This document shows, piece after piece, positions 6,407 to 14,305 of a stretch of 20,271 nucleotides of DNA. Within the stretch, counting starts at the first letter, position 1; each line of letters begins with the position of its first letter. The stretch covers positions 1-20,271 of the forward strand of contig WQRL01000001.1 in assembly GCA_009786775.1 (NCBI GenBank), read 5' to 3'. This DNA comes from Oscillospiraceae bacterium (GTDB lineage Bacteria > Bacillota > Clostridia > Oscillospirales > Oscillospiraceae). The translations under genes were made by a program, and so were the position numbers. The notes under the pieces were generated by a model. It saw only the letters and a program-made list of their open reading frames with translations. It was not told where the DNA came from and made no database searches.

Positions 6407-6483
6407 GTTGTTATCTCCTGATAACAACACCGAACCGACCTTGTACAAATATAAAATACGGCGCATTCGGATTTGAAATGTTC

Positions 6484-6520
6484 TGGCGGAAGAGGTGGGA
6501 TTCGAACCCACGGTAGGTTG
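6484..6520. other. Candidate prophage attachment site in the tRNA-Ser 3' end
   Basis: The 3' half of the tRNA gene (CCA end and T arm) abuts the prophage side, which is the usual arrangement when a phage integrates by recreating the tRNA 3' end. The second copy of the core would lie left of the window, so the core cannot be delimited here. The extent given is a placeholder for the CCA end, acceptor 3' strand and T arm. Confidence 0.4.
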
Positions 6521-6572
6521 CCCTACACCGCATTTCGAGTGCGGCTCGTTATGACCACTTCGATACTCTTCC
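6484..6572 (-). tRNA. tRNA-Ser (anticodon CGA)
   Basis: On the minus strand the acceptor arm GGAAGAG (6572-6566) pairs with CTCTTCC, followed by discriminator G (6487) and an encoded CCA (6486-6484). The anticodon stem CCGCA/TGCGG encloses the loop CTCGAAA, which gives anticodon CGA, reading UCG. The long variable arm (about GTAGGGCAACCTAC) is the class II hallmark of tRNA-Ser. The T arm GTGGG-TTCGAAT-CCCAC is canonical. It is transcribed away from the housekeeping genes, with its 3' end facing the prophage. Confidence 0.96.
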
Positions 6573-6630
6573 GTATTTTCAGATTCCGTGAAGGGAAACT
6601 CAAAAAGAGTCATCCCCACTCAGGTTTATC

Positions 6631-6659
6631 TTGTGTAAATCAAAATACACGATTATAAT
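6631..6659 (+). promoter_or_regulatory. Sigma-A promoter for the Smr-domain gene
   Basis: TTGTGT (6631-6636), a 17-nt spacer, and a perfect TATAAT (6654-6659). The predicted start near 6666 gives a leader of about 40 nt before ATG 6706. Confidence 0.7.
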
Positions 6660-6670
6660 AGGTTTGTCAA
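6642..6670 (-). promoter_or_regulatory. Promoter of tRNA-Ser, overlapping the divergent promoter
   Basis: On the minus strand, a perfect TTGACA (6670-6665), a 17-nt spacer, and TATTTT (6647-6642), about 70 nt upstream of the tRNA 5' end. An alternative -10 (TATAAT, 6657-6652) has no good -35 at the right distance. It overlaps the plus-strand promoter almost completely. Confidence 0.55.
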
Positions 6671-6705
6671 TATTTGATTAAAACAAACACTAGGAGGCGG
6701 CCGGA

Positions 6706-7053
6706 ATGGGCGGACTGCTCAGGGAAGTTAATATAAAGCAAGGTATGCCGATTGTAAACGATGCTATCAAAAGGGTCACATATAACATCAAAAACGCAGG
6801 GCCGATGGGAGTTACAGTGATAAAGCTCATCCACGGGTATGGCTCATCAGGCCAAGGCGGCGGGATTAGGACTGAAACCCGGAAATATCTTGAAAGGCTC
6901 AAAAGCAAAAGAGAAATCAAGGGTTTTATAATAGGTGAAAACTTTTCAATATTCGATGAAGAGACAAGAAAAGCCTTCCTTGTCTGTGATGAGCTGCGCA
7001 AAGATAGCGACCTTGAAAGACATAATAATGGAATAACTATTGTTATTTTGTGA
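6706..7053 (+). CDS. Smr (MutS2 C-terminal-like) domain protein
   Basis: The 115-aa protein starts at ATG 6706 behind AGGAGG. The N-terminus has the Smr opening pattern (EVNIKQGMPIVNDAIKRV), and the core is VIKLIHGYGSSGQGGGIR, the LIHGxG loop of Smr domains in the variant followed by a glycine-rich turn and the conserved arginine. In other proteins this fold nicks or binds branched DNA or acts on RNA at stalled ribosomes; free-standing short forms have no settled function. The last ~45 residues (from about KREIKGFIIGE) are a short C-terminal extension. It is first in the rightward host gene run, with a 52-nt gap to folA. Family confidence is good; role is unknown. Confidence 0.82.
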   Translation: MGGLLREVNIKQGMPIVNDAIKRVTYNIKNAGPMGVTVIKLIHGYGSSGQGGGIRTETRKYLERLKSKREIKGFIIGENFSIFDEETRKAFLVCDELRKDSDLERHNNGITIVIL

Positions 7054-7105
7054 CCGAGGGTGTATAGTTTGTCCTTGAGGTTTATCGGAAGGGATTTTAG
7101 CTGTT

Positions 7106-7633
7106 ATGATTATTATTGCGGCTGTAGACAGAGCCTGGGGTTTAGGATATAAGGGCAAACAGACAATCATTTTGCCTGAGGATAGGAAGTTTTTCAAAGA
7201 AATAACGAGCGGTGGAGTTGTGATTGCAGGGCGCAAGACCTTTGAGGATTTCCCCGGAGCCCTGCCGGACCGCAAAAATATAATACTCACAAGAAACCTA
7301 GGCCTTACAGCTAAGGGAGTGACGGTTCTAAGTTCCTTAAAGCAAGTGCTTGCCGAAGTAGAGAATGAAGATCCCGCCAAGGTATTTATTGCGGGCGGGG
7401 GAGAGATATACAGGCAGTTTTTACCCATGTGCGAAAAGGCTTATATAACTAAGCTGGAAACCGTCACGGAGTCGGACACATATCTTCCGAACTTGGATGA
7501 ACTCGAAACGTGGTCAACAGAACGCAAAATAAAGTCAGGCGAATCATGCGGGATTCACTACACTTTTGAGATATATAAGAACACGCAACCCGAACCTTAT
7601 GCGAGCCCTGAAAGGAGCAAAGACAATGCATGA
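7106..7633 (+). CDS. folA: Dihydrofolate reductase
   Basis: The 175-aa protein starts at ATG 7106 (MIIIAAVDRAWGLGYKG). It reduces dihydrofolate to tetrahydrofolate with NADPH. The Met20-loop region (WGLGYKG), the acidic active-site residue in LPEDRKFF, the NADPH-binding motifs VVIAGRKTFEDFPG and NIILTRN, and VFIAGGGEIYRQFLP are all present in family order. The length is slightly above the usual ~160 aa because of a C-terminal tail (TQPEPYASPERSKDNA) that overlaps the thymidylate synthase start. It restores the dihydrofolate made by the next gene's product. It has the typical sensitivity-determining fold of bacterial DHFR, and nothing suggests it is a plasmid-type enzyme. Confidence 0.93.
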   Translation: MIIIAAVDRAWGLGYKGKQTIILPEDRKFFKEITSGGVVIAGRKTFEDFPGALPDRKNIILTRNLGLTAKGVTVLSSLKQVLAEVENEDPAKVFIAGGGEIYRQFLPMCEKAYITKLETVTESDTYLPNLDELETWSTERKIKSGESCGIHYTFEIYKNTQPEPYASPERSKDNA

Positions 7634-8363
7634 ACTATTAGTAAAAGGCAACTCACTTCCCGAGGCCTACCACAACGCCCTTTTGGCACTTTATGAAAAC
7701 AATGATGAGCTGCCATGTCCTGACTATAACACAAATCAGAAAGAAGCCTCTGTTACATTTGTGGCTGAAAAGCCTCTACAGGAACCCATGATTAGCAAGC
7801 TCTTTATCGGAGACCCTCGTTCACTGGAGCAATACAGGCAGGAAATGCTAGATGGCATACTGGACTTTGAAGTTGAGCGGGGTAACTGGGAATATACCTA
7901 TCACCAGCGTATGGAAAAGCAGATTCCGTGGCTTATAAGCGAACTTCAGCGTAACCCCGACTCCAGGCGGGCTGTTGTAATCATACGTGACGAAACCGAT
8001 CTGGACACTGAATCGCCCGCCTGCCTGCAAATTCTGCAATATATGATCCGTGGCGGGGCGCTTCACTGCAAGGTGGTATTCCGCTCAAACGATGCGACAA
8101 AAGCCAGCTTCATGAACGCATATGCCCTGGTAATGCTGCAGAAACGCATAGCAGAAGCCGTTGGGGTGCCTGTAGGCAGCTATACGCACAGGGCACATAG
8201 CTACCATGTCTATGAGCGTGATTACGACATGTTTGAAGGTTATATAAAGCGCATACGGGCCGGCGGCGAGCTGGCATATTATTACGATGGCGACTGGGAT
8301 GAGCAAATGGAAGAGGCCAAACCTGGTATCGCGCAGATGGTTGAAGAACTCAAATCAAGATAG
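7626..8363 (+). CDS. thyA: Thymidylate synthase (ThyA-type)
   Basis: I chose ATG 7626 (245 aa), which has AAAGGAG upstream and overlaps folA by 8 nt; an upstream ATG at 7566 would overlap folA by 68 nt. The enzyme makes dTMP from dUMP with methylene-tetrahydrofolate. The catalytic cysteine is C133 in ESPACLQ. The phosphate-binding RSND is at 153-156, and the sugar-binding H and Y occur in HSYHVYERD. The sequence is divergent from E. coli ThyA and shorter, like versions I know from Clostridia. By hand alignment the base-reading Asn177 of E. coli falls on F in SFMNAYAL, with an Asn two residues on, so a dCMP hydroxymethylase-type activity cannot be strictly excluded. The folA neighbour strongly favours thymidylate synthase. 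Confidence 0.88.
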   Translation: MHELLVKGNSLPEAYHNALLALYENNDELPCPDYNTNQKEASVTFVAEKPLQEPMISKLFIGDPRSLEQYRQEMLDGILDFEVERGNWEYTYHQRMEKQIPWLISELQRNPDSRRAVVIIRDETDLDTESPACLQILQYMIRGGALHCKVVFRSNDATKASFMNAYALVMLQKRIAEAVGVPVGSYTHRAHSYHVYERDYDMFEGYIKRIRAGGELAYYYDGDWDEQMEEAKPGIAQMVEELKSR

Positions 8364-8376
8364 GGGCTGGTGCATA

Positions 8377-9486
8377 TTGGAACTGAAATTTAGCGTCCCA
8401 TGCCTTTTTGGCATTGAAGGACTTTGTGCAGATGAACTTAAACGAATGGACATAAGCGATGTGCGTGCCGAGAATGGGCGAGTTCTATTCTCAGGCACTC
8501 AGGCGGACATGGCGAAAGCTAACATAAACCTGCGGACAGGGGAGAGGGTTCTGCTTGTAGCAGGCGAGACGAGGGCGGACACATTTGACATGCTATTTGA
8601 AGGTGTCAAGGCCATGCCGTGGGAGAACTATATTCCTGTCGGCGGGGAGTTTCCGGTCAAAGGTCACAGCCTTGGTTCAAAGCTGCATTCCATCCCCGAT
8701 TGCCAGAGGATAGTGAAAAAAGCCATTGCCGAACGGCTTAAGGCCAAGTACAAGGTAGAATGGTTCAAAGAAGATGGCGCAAAATATCAGGTTCAGTTTG
8801 CCATAATGAACGACATTGCGGCTTTGTATATCGACACCACGGGGGCGGGGCTGCACAAGAGGGGGTATAGGCCTCAGGGCAATGCCGCCCCCCTGAGAGA
8901 AACTCTGGCGGCCGCCATTGTCAAGCTCTCAAGGTATAGAGGCCGCGAACAGGTCTGTGACCCCTTTTGCGGCTCCGGCACAATCCCGGTTGAAGCTGCA
9001 TTGGCGGCTGTAAACCGCGCCCCCGGCATAAACCGCCTGTTCGCCGCTCAGAAATGGGTATGGGCTAAAGAGCAGATTTGGACGGATGCAAGGGAAGAGG
9101 CCAAGGACCGCGAGTATAAGGGGACATATGATATCTGGGGCGGAGATATTGACCCTAAGAGCATTGAAATTGCATCCGCAAACGCAAAGCGGGCAGGGGT
9201 TTCAGAGCACATCCGTTTCAGCGTAGCCGAAGCCGCAGACTTCCACCGCGAGGAACCGGGGGGGATTATTATGACCAATCCGCCATATGGTGAGCGTGTC
9301 ATGCTGGCAAGTGAAGCCGAGGCGATTTACAGGCGTTTTGGAGTGGCGGTAAAAAACCTTGATAACTGGAAAGCATACATACTATCATCACACACCGAGT
9401 TTGAGCGCACATTAGGCAAGAAAGCCGTAAAAAAGCGCAAACTATATAACGGCATGATCAAGTGTGATCTTTTCATGTATTATTAA
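8377..9486 (+). CDS. THUMP-domain class I rRNA methyltransferase (RlmL/YpsC-like)
   Basis: I chose TTG 8377 (369 aa, starting MELKFSVPCLFGIEG) because this matches the conserved start of the family and has AGGGG upstream. ATG 8287 would overlap thyA by 77 nt with unrelated residues. Residues about 40-150 correspond to a THUMP RNA-binding domain with its flanks. The SAM-binding motif I is CDPFCGSGTIPVEAA from residue 194, and the catalytic NPPYGER begins at residue 301, the signature of N2-guanine or similar base methylation of RNA. It is homologous to the RlmL N-terminal half, which makes m2G2445 in 23S rRNA; the exact target here is inferred. It follows thyA by 13 nt and is probably cotranscribed with it. 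Confidence 0.88.
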   Translation: MELKFSVPCLFGIEGLCADELKRMDISDVRAENGRVLFSGTQADMAKANINLRTGERVLLVAGETRADTFDMLFEGVKAMPWENYIPVGGEFPVKGHSLGSKLHSIPDCQRIVKKAIAERLKAKYKVEWFKEDGAKYQVQFAIMNDIAALYIDTTGAGLHKRGYRPQGNAAPLRETLAAAIVKLSRYRGREQVCDPFCGSGTIPVEAALAAVNRAPGINRLFAAQKWVWAKEQIWTDAREEAKDREYKGTYDIWGGDIDPKSIEIASANAKRAGVSEHIRFSVAEAADFHREEPGGIIMTNPPYGERVMLASEAEAIYRRFGVAVKNLDNWKAYILSSHTEFERTLGKKAVKKRKLYNGMIKCDLFMYY

Positions 9487-9528
9487 CTAGTATTTGCATC
9501 ACAAAAATGGTTTCGGAGGTATGCTTGT

Positions 9529-10446
9529 TTGAAGCACCTATTCATCATCAATCCAGTCGCCGGCGGTAAGAAAAATCGAATTGAAGAACTCAAAAGCGAA
9601 ATTGAAACATTTGCGAAGACCCTGAGCGACCCGTATGAGATATATATAACCAAAGCCCCGCTGGATGCGACGCGGAAGATTGCCGAATACCCCAGAGATA
9701 ATGAAATGCTGCGCGTTTACGCCTGTGGCGGTGACGGCACTCTCAACGAATGCGCTAACGGTGCAGCAAATCATTCCAATATTGCCATAACCCAATACTC
9801 AAACGGGACAGGCAATGACTTCATCAAAACTTTCGGCCAGGAGAATTTGGGCAAATTCCGAGACCTCAATGCACTTGTAAGCGGCACTGTGTGCCCGCTG
9901 GATCTTATTGACTGTAGCGGGCGCTACGGGATTAACATAGCATCCGTGGGAATAGATGCCCGGGTGGGCCGTGATGTGCACCGCTACAGTGGATATCCCC
10001 TAATCGGAGGCTCGACAGGATATATTGTGGCACTGCTTGTAAATGTCATTAAAGGTGTCACCCAGAAATTCAAGATTAAGCATGAAGGGAAAATACGCGA
10101 AAAAGTTATAACCCTCGTCTGCGCTTGTAACGGAAGGTTTTATGGCGGCGGCTTTAATCCGGTGCCAGAGGCACTGCCTGATGACGGGATTTTGGACTAC
10201 CTTGTAGTAAACGGCGTTTCCCGCTTTAAGGTTGCGCAGGTAGTAGGCAAGTACGCCAAAGGCCTGTTCCGTGAGTACCCGGGTTTGATAGAGCACATAA
10301 GGGGCGAAAATCTGGAAATTTTAAGCGACAAACTGTTCATCGTAAACATTGACGGTGAAATTATAGAAACGAAGCACATCTATTTCAAAGTAGCACCGAA
10401 AGCCCTAAACTTTATTTTACCCGCCGGAATTAAAAACATTCAGTGA
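9529..10446 (+). CDS. Diacylglycerol kinase-family lipid kinase (DgkB/YegS-like)
   Basis: The 305-aa protein starts at TTG 9529, placed 8 nt after CGGAGGT; the ATG at 9521 is out of frame. The family motifs are NPVAGGKK near the N-terminus, GGDGTLNE for ATP binding (residues about 67-74), and the NGTGNDF phosphate-binding loop. The C-terminal beta-sandwich contains FYGGGFNPVPEALPDDGILD, the typical DAGK signature with the conserved DDG. The enzyme phosphorylates diacylglycerol or a similar lipid, recycling it to phosphatidic acid at the membrane face. It has no TM segment, unlike DgkA. It is the last gene of the rightward run; no clear terminator follows within 10447-10560. Confidence 0.9.
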   Translation: MKHLFIINPVAGGKKNRIEELKSEIETFAKTLSDPYEIYITKAPLDATRKIAEYPRDNEMLRVYACGGDGTLNECANGAANHSNIAITQYSNGTGNDFIKTFGQENLGKFRDLNALVSGTVCPLDLIDCSGRYGINIASVGIDARVGRDVHRYSGYPLIGGSTGYIVALLVNVIKGVTQKFKIKHEGKIREKVITLVCACNGRFYGGGFNPVPEALPDDGILDYLVVNGVSRFKVAQVVGKYAKGLFREYPGLIEHIRGENLEILSDKLFIVNIDGEIIETKHIYFKVAPKALNFILPAGIKNIQ

Positions 10447-10566
10447 ACAAAAACGAAATTTCGCCAAAAACCGAGAAAAACAGCCAATACATAGAGAAAA
10501 TAGCAGGTATTTGCATGTAAAGGCGGATTTTAGACGATTTTATGGCAATAATGGCAGATTTCCGTG
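10447..10566. other. Intergenic stretch between the lipid kinase and the groES promoter
   Basis: A-rich sequence with no convincing open frame, terminator or repeat; only a short ACGAAATTTCG palindrome at about 10452. The lipid kinase transcript may end by another mechanism or read into groES. Confidence 0.4.
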
Positions 10567-10595
10567 TTGCTAAAGTTGCCCTATTCGATTATTAT
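10567..10595 (+). promoter_or_regulatory. Sigma-A promoter of groES-groEL
   Basis: TTGCTA (10567-10572), a 17-nt spacer, and TATTAT (10590-10595). The predicted start near 10602 puts the CIRCE element at the very 5' end of the transcript. Confidence 0.7.
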
Positions 10596-10600
10596 TGTAA

Positions 10601-10637
10601 CTGCGTTAGCACTCTATCTCGAAGAGTGCTAACGCAG
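10601..10637. promoter_or_regulatory. CIRCE operator (HrcA binding site)
   Basis: The consensus TTAGCACTC (10606-10614), a 9-nt spacer, and GAGTGCTAA (10624-10632) match perfectly. The repeat continues for 5 more paired bases on each side, giving 14-bp arms that begin CTGCG. HrcA binding represses the chaperonin operon at normal temperature. The element also overlaps the leader RNA. hrcA itself is not in the window. Confidence 0.97.
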
Positions 10638-10651
10638 AAAAAATGTAATAA

Positions 10652-10981
<330 letters not shown>

Positions 10982-10992
10982 GGAGGAAATAA

Positions 10993-12621
<1,629 letters not shown>

Positions 12622-12644
12622 AAATCAGTTCAAAATGATAATGC

Positions 12645-12682
12645 AAAAAAATCGGGGAGTGCAAAAGCACTCTCCGATTTTT
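12645..12682. terminator. Bidirectional terminator between groEL and the acyltransferase gene
   Basis: A 12-bp stem (12651-12662 with 12667-12678, one G-U pair, AAAA loop) is flanked by six A on the left and a T run on the right. It can therefore end both groEL (plus) and the converging acyltransferase transcript (minus), whose stop is 22 nt away. Confidence 0.92.
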
Positions 12683-12704
12683 GCTGTCCATAAATTGCCT
12701 CCGT

Positions 12705-13973
12705 TTACTCCCCCTTCGTCATCAAAACACGGGAGGAAAACCTCTGGTGGGCGACTTCGCCCAGTAGGGCGTACATTGCGCTGCGCCTGGGGTCGTCCGG
12801 GGAGAACCTGTAGATATTCCCGGTGGAAAAAATCTGAAAATTATCATTATACTCAAAAGGCAGCGCGGGCACGGTTTCCACGGGGAAGAACACTTCGCAG
12901 TCCTCGCCGCCGAGCTTGCCTACAAATGTAAACCCCGAGGGGTCCACACGCAAGACACCTGAGCCTGTGGTAATCGCGCCGTCACGGTACTTAGAACCTG
13001 TCACATGGACGGAAACGGGGATTTTCAGAGGCTCCATATCCTCGCGGAGCCACTTAGAGATTTGATTCGCCTGCTCTGCATACCAGCTATGTATGCTCTC
13101 AGGAGCCACACTGCCGGAAAGGGCTGTCAGTCTGCCCCTGTTGTCCATTACTGCAGAATTGCCGCAGGCTGAGCACTGGAGCTGGTTGCCCTTGGTTGTC
13201 ATAGTTAGTTCCTTGCCGCATTTTGGGCACCAGTATAAAATCTTCTCAAGCCCCTCTGCCAGTCTTCTTGATGTAAAAGTTCTTATAGGCTTGCCGGAGC
13301 GGGCATTATCTTCGCCCCTTAACCTGGTGATTATGGCCTCATTAATCTCTTCGACGGATAGCGACTGGATTTCCTCTGCCGAAAAGAGATTGGCCATGCT
13401 CACCCTCACGCGTCCCAGGCGGATGCCTTTGCGCCAGTGTGGCACGCAGGTGTAGGCTCCGTCAATATAGCAGCTCACAACAGGCACGTTAAGATTCTTT
13501 ACGAGCTTGCCTGTAGACCTGTGTATTCCTGCGAATGACCCATCTGTGCTACAGCGTCCCTCGGGAAACAGCAAAATGCTTCCGCCGCGGTTTAGCACTG
13601 TCTTTACCTTCCTTATTGAGAGCACATCAGGTTCAAACTGGCTCTTGGGGATGCAGCCCATCACGGGCAATATTTTGCTAAGGGGCCTTTTGAAAAAATA
13701 TCTGTTTGACGTTACGGCATTAATCCTGCGCGGGTAAAAAGGCAGCATGACAAAGAGAAAATCAAGCATGGTGGAGTGGTTGGAGATGACAAGAAAAGGC
13801 CCCTCAGGCGGTACGAAGTCGCGCCGGCCGTCGTCGAGCCTAAAGAGCAGCTTGAGCATGGGGTATGCAATTATATACGCAAATCCATAAAGAAAAGCGT
13901 TGGGATGCTTGACTCTAATTTCACCTGTGCTGCCGTTTAATTTTGATTTTCTGACCTTCCGAACTCTTGCCAT
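12705..13973 (-). CDS. Lysophospholipid acyltransferase (PlsC family) with a zinc-ribbon C-terminal module
   Basis: The 422-aa minus-strand protein starts at the ATG at 13973-13971 behind AGGGGTGAT. The PlsC catalytic motif NHSTMLD (N65, H66, D71; HX4D) and the substrate-binding FPEGR (136-140) are present, as in 1-acylglycerol-3-phosphate acyltransferases that make phosphatidic acid. A hydrophobic stretch at about 28-45 probably anchors it to the membrane. Unlike the usual ~200-250 aa enzymes, it continues with a zinc ribbon, CPKC (249-252) and CSAC (267-270), and then about 140 residues of mixed, mostly beta sequence that I cannot assign. A regulatory or partner-binding role for this tail is possible. 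The acyltransferase call is firm; the exact lipid substrate is not. Confidence 0.87.
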   Translation of the reverse strand: MARVRKVRKSKLNGSTGEIRVKHPNAFLYGFAYIIAYPMLKLLFRLDDGRRDFVPPEGPFLVISNHSTMLDFLFVMLPFYPRRINAVTSNRYFFKRPLSKILPVMGCIPKSQFEPDVLSIRKVKTVLNRGGSILLFPEGRCSTDGSFAGIHRSTGKLVKNLNVPVVSCYIDGAYTCVPHWRKGIRLGRVRVSMANLFSAEEIQSLSVEEINEAIITRLRGEDNARSGKPIRTFTSRRLAEGLEKILYWCPKCGKELTMTTKGNQLQCSACGNSAVMDNRGRLTALSGSVAPESIHSWYAEQANQISKWLREDMEPLKIPVSVHVTGSKYRDGAITTGSGVLRVDPSGFTFVGKLGGEDCEVFFPVETVPALPFEYNDNFQIFSTGNIYRFSPDDPRRSAMYALLGEVAHQRFSSRVLMTKGE

Positions 13974-14033
13974 AAACTTAGTATCACCCCTATATAGTGT
14001 GTCATCTGCGGCATTATGCGCAGAGCCTCAATC

Positions 14034-14062
14034 ATTATATACGCGGCAACTCGCTTACGCAA
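14034..14062 (-). promoter_or_regulatory. Sigma-A promoter of the acyltransferase gene
   Basis: On the minus strand, TTGCGT (14062-14057), a 17-nt spacer, and a perfect TATAAT (14039-14034), about 60 nt upstream of the start codon. A small hairpin (CTGCG/CGCAG) lies in the leader. Confidence 0.65.
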
Positions 14063-14086
14063 CATAAAAAAGGAAAGAAGCGGTGC

Positions 14087-14114
14087 TTGAAAATGAGCAA
14101 AAAATGAATATACT
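14087..14114 (+). promoter_or_regulatory. Candidate promoter for the LuxR-family regulator, with a long leader
   Basis: TTGAAA (14087-14092), a 16-nt spacer, and TATACT (14109-14114). It would leave a leader of about 185 nt before ATG 14306. The leader (14121-14305) holds a small inverted repeat (TAGTC/GACTA near 14160-14175), two copies of CCATCTG/CCATCTA, and a GGCG/CGCC hairpin near 14267-14281. I see no known riboswitch and no gene in it. Confidence 0.45.
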
Positions 14115-14305
14115 GCATTTTTGCTGCCAAATACATTCATCCGCACCCGGGAATATTTTAGTCAGTAAGGACTATAGACATGCAGCGGACTGAGTGATTA
14201 AATTTTATTATGATAGAAAAAAGCTCTGTGCCATCTGGATAGTGTGTCCGCACCATCTAGTTGCAGGCGGCGTTACTCGCCAACAACAGATAGTGAAAAT
14301 ACTGC

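Larger units (their letters stand above)
1..6486. mobile_element. Right-hand end of an integrated prophage (tail fibre, lysis and moron-like modules)
   Basis: A run of plus-strand genes in typical late phage order (tail fibre, small membrane protein, holin, endolysin, accessory lytic protease) is followed by a separately promoted cassette. It stops at a tRNA-Ser gene whose 3' end faces the phage genes. tRNA 3' ends are classical integration sites for tyrosine integrases, so the right boundary is inferred to lie within the tRNA 3' part (about 6484-6520). No integrase, portal, capsid or terminase gene is visible, so the rest must lie left of the window. The boundary is inference; an alternative right end near 5703-5757, between two terminators, cannot be excluded. 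Whether the prophage is intact cannot be judged from here. Confidence 0.72.

Noticed and set aside
6473..6658. 61-aa plus-strand open frame containing 'RGGIRTHG'
   Set aside because: It is the antisense of the tRNA-Ser gene; this peptide is a well-known false ORF from tRNA-Ser.
7566..7625. Upstream start giving a 265-aa thymidylate synthase
   Set aside because: The extra residues are out-of-frame folA sequence; ATG 7626 has the ribosome binding site and matches the family start.
8287..8376. Upstream start for the THUMP methyltransferase
   Set aside because: It would overlap thyA by 77 nt with unrelated residues; TTG 8377 matches the conserved family N-terminus.
14083..14193. 36-aa plus-strand frame in the LuxR leader
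   Set aside because: GTG start inside the presumed -35 region, no coding character; a leader peptide is possible but unsupported.
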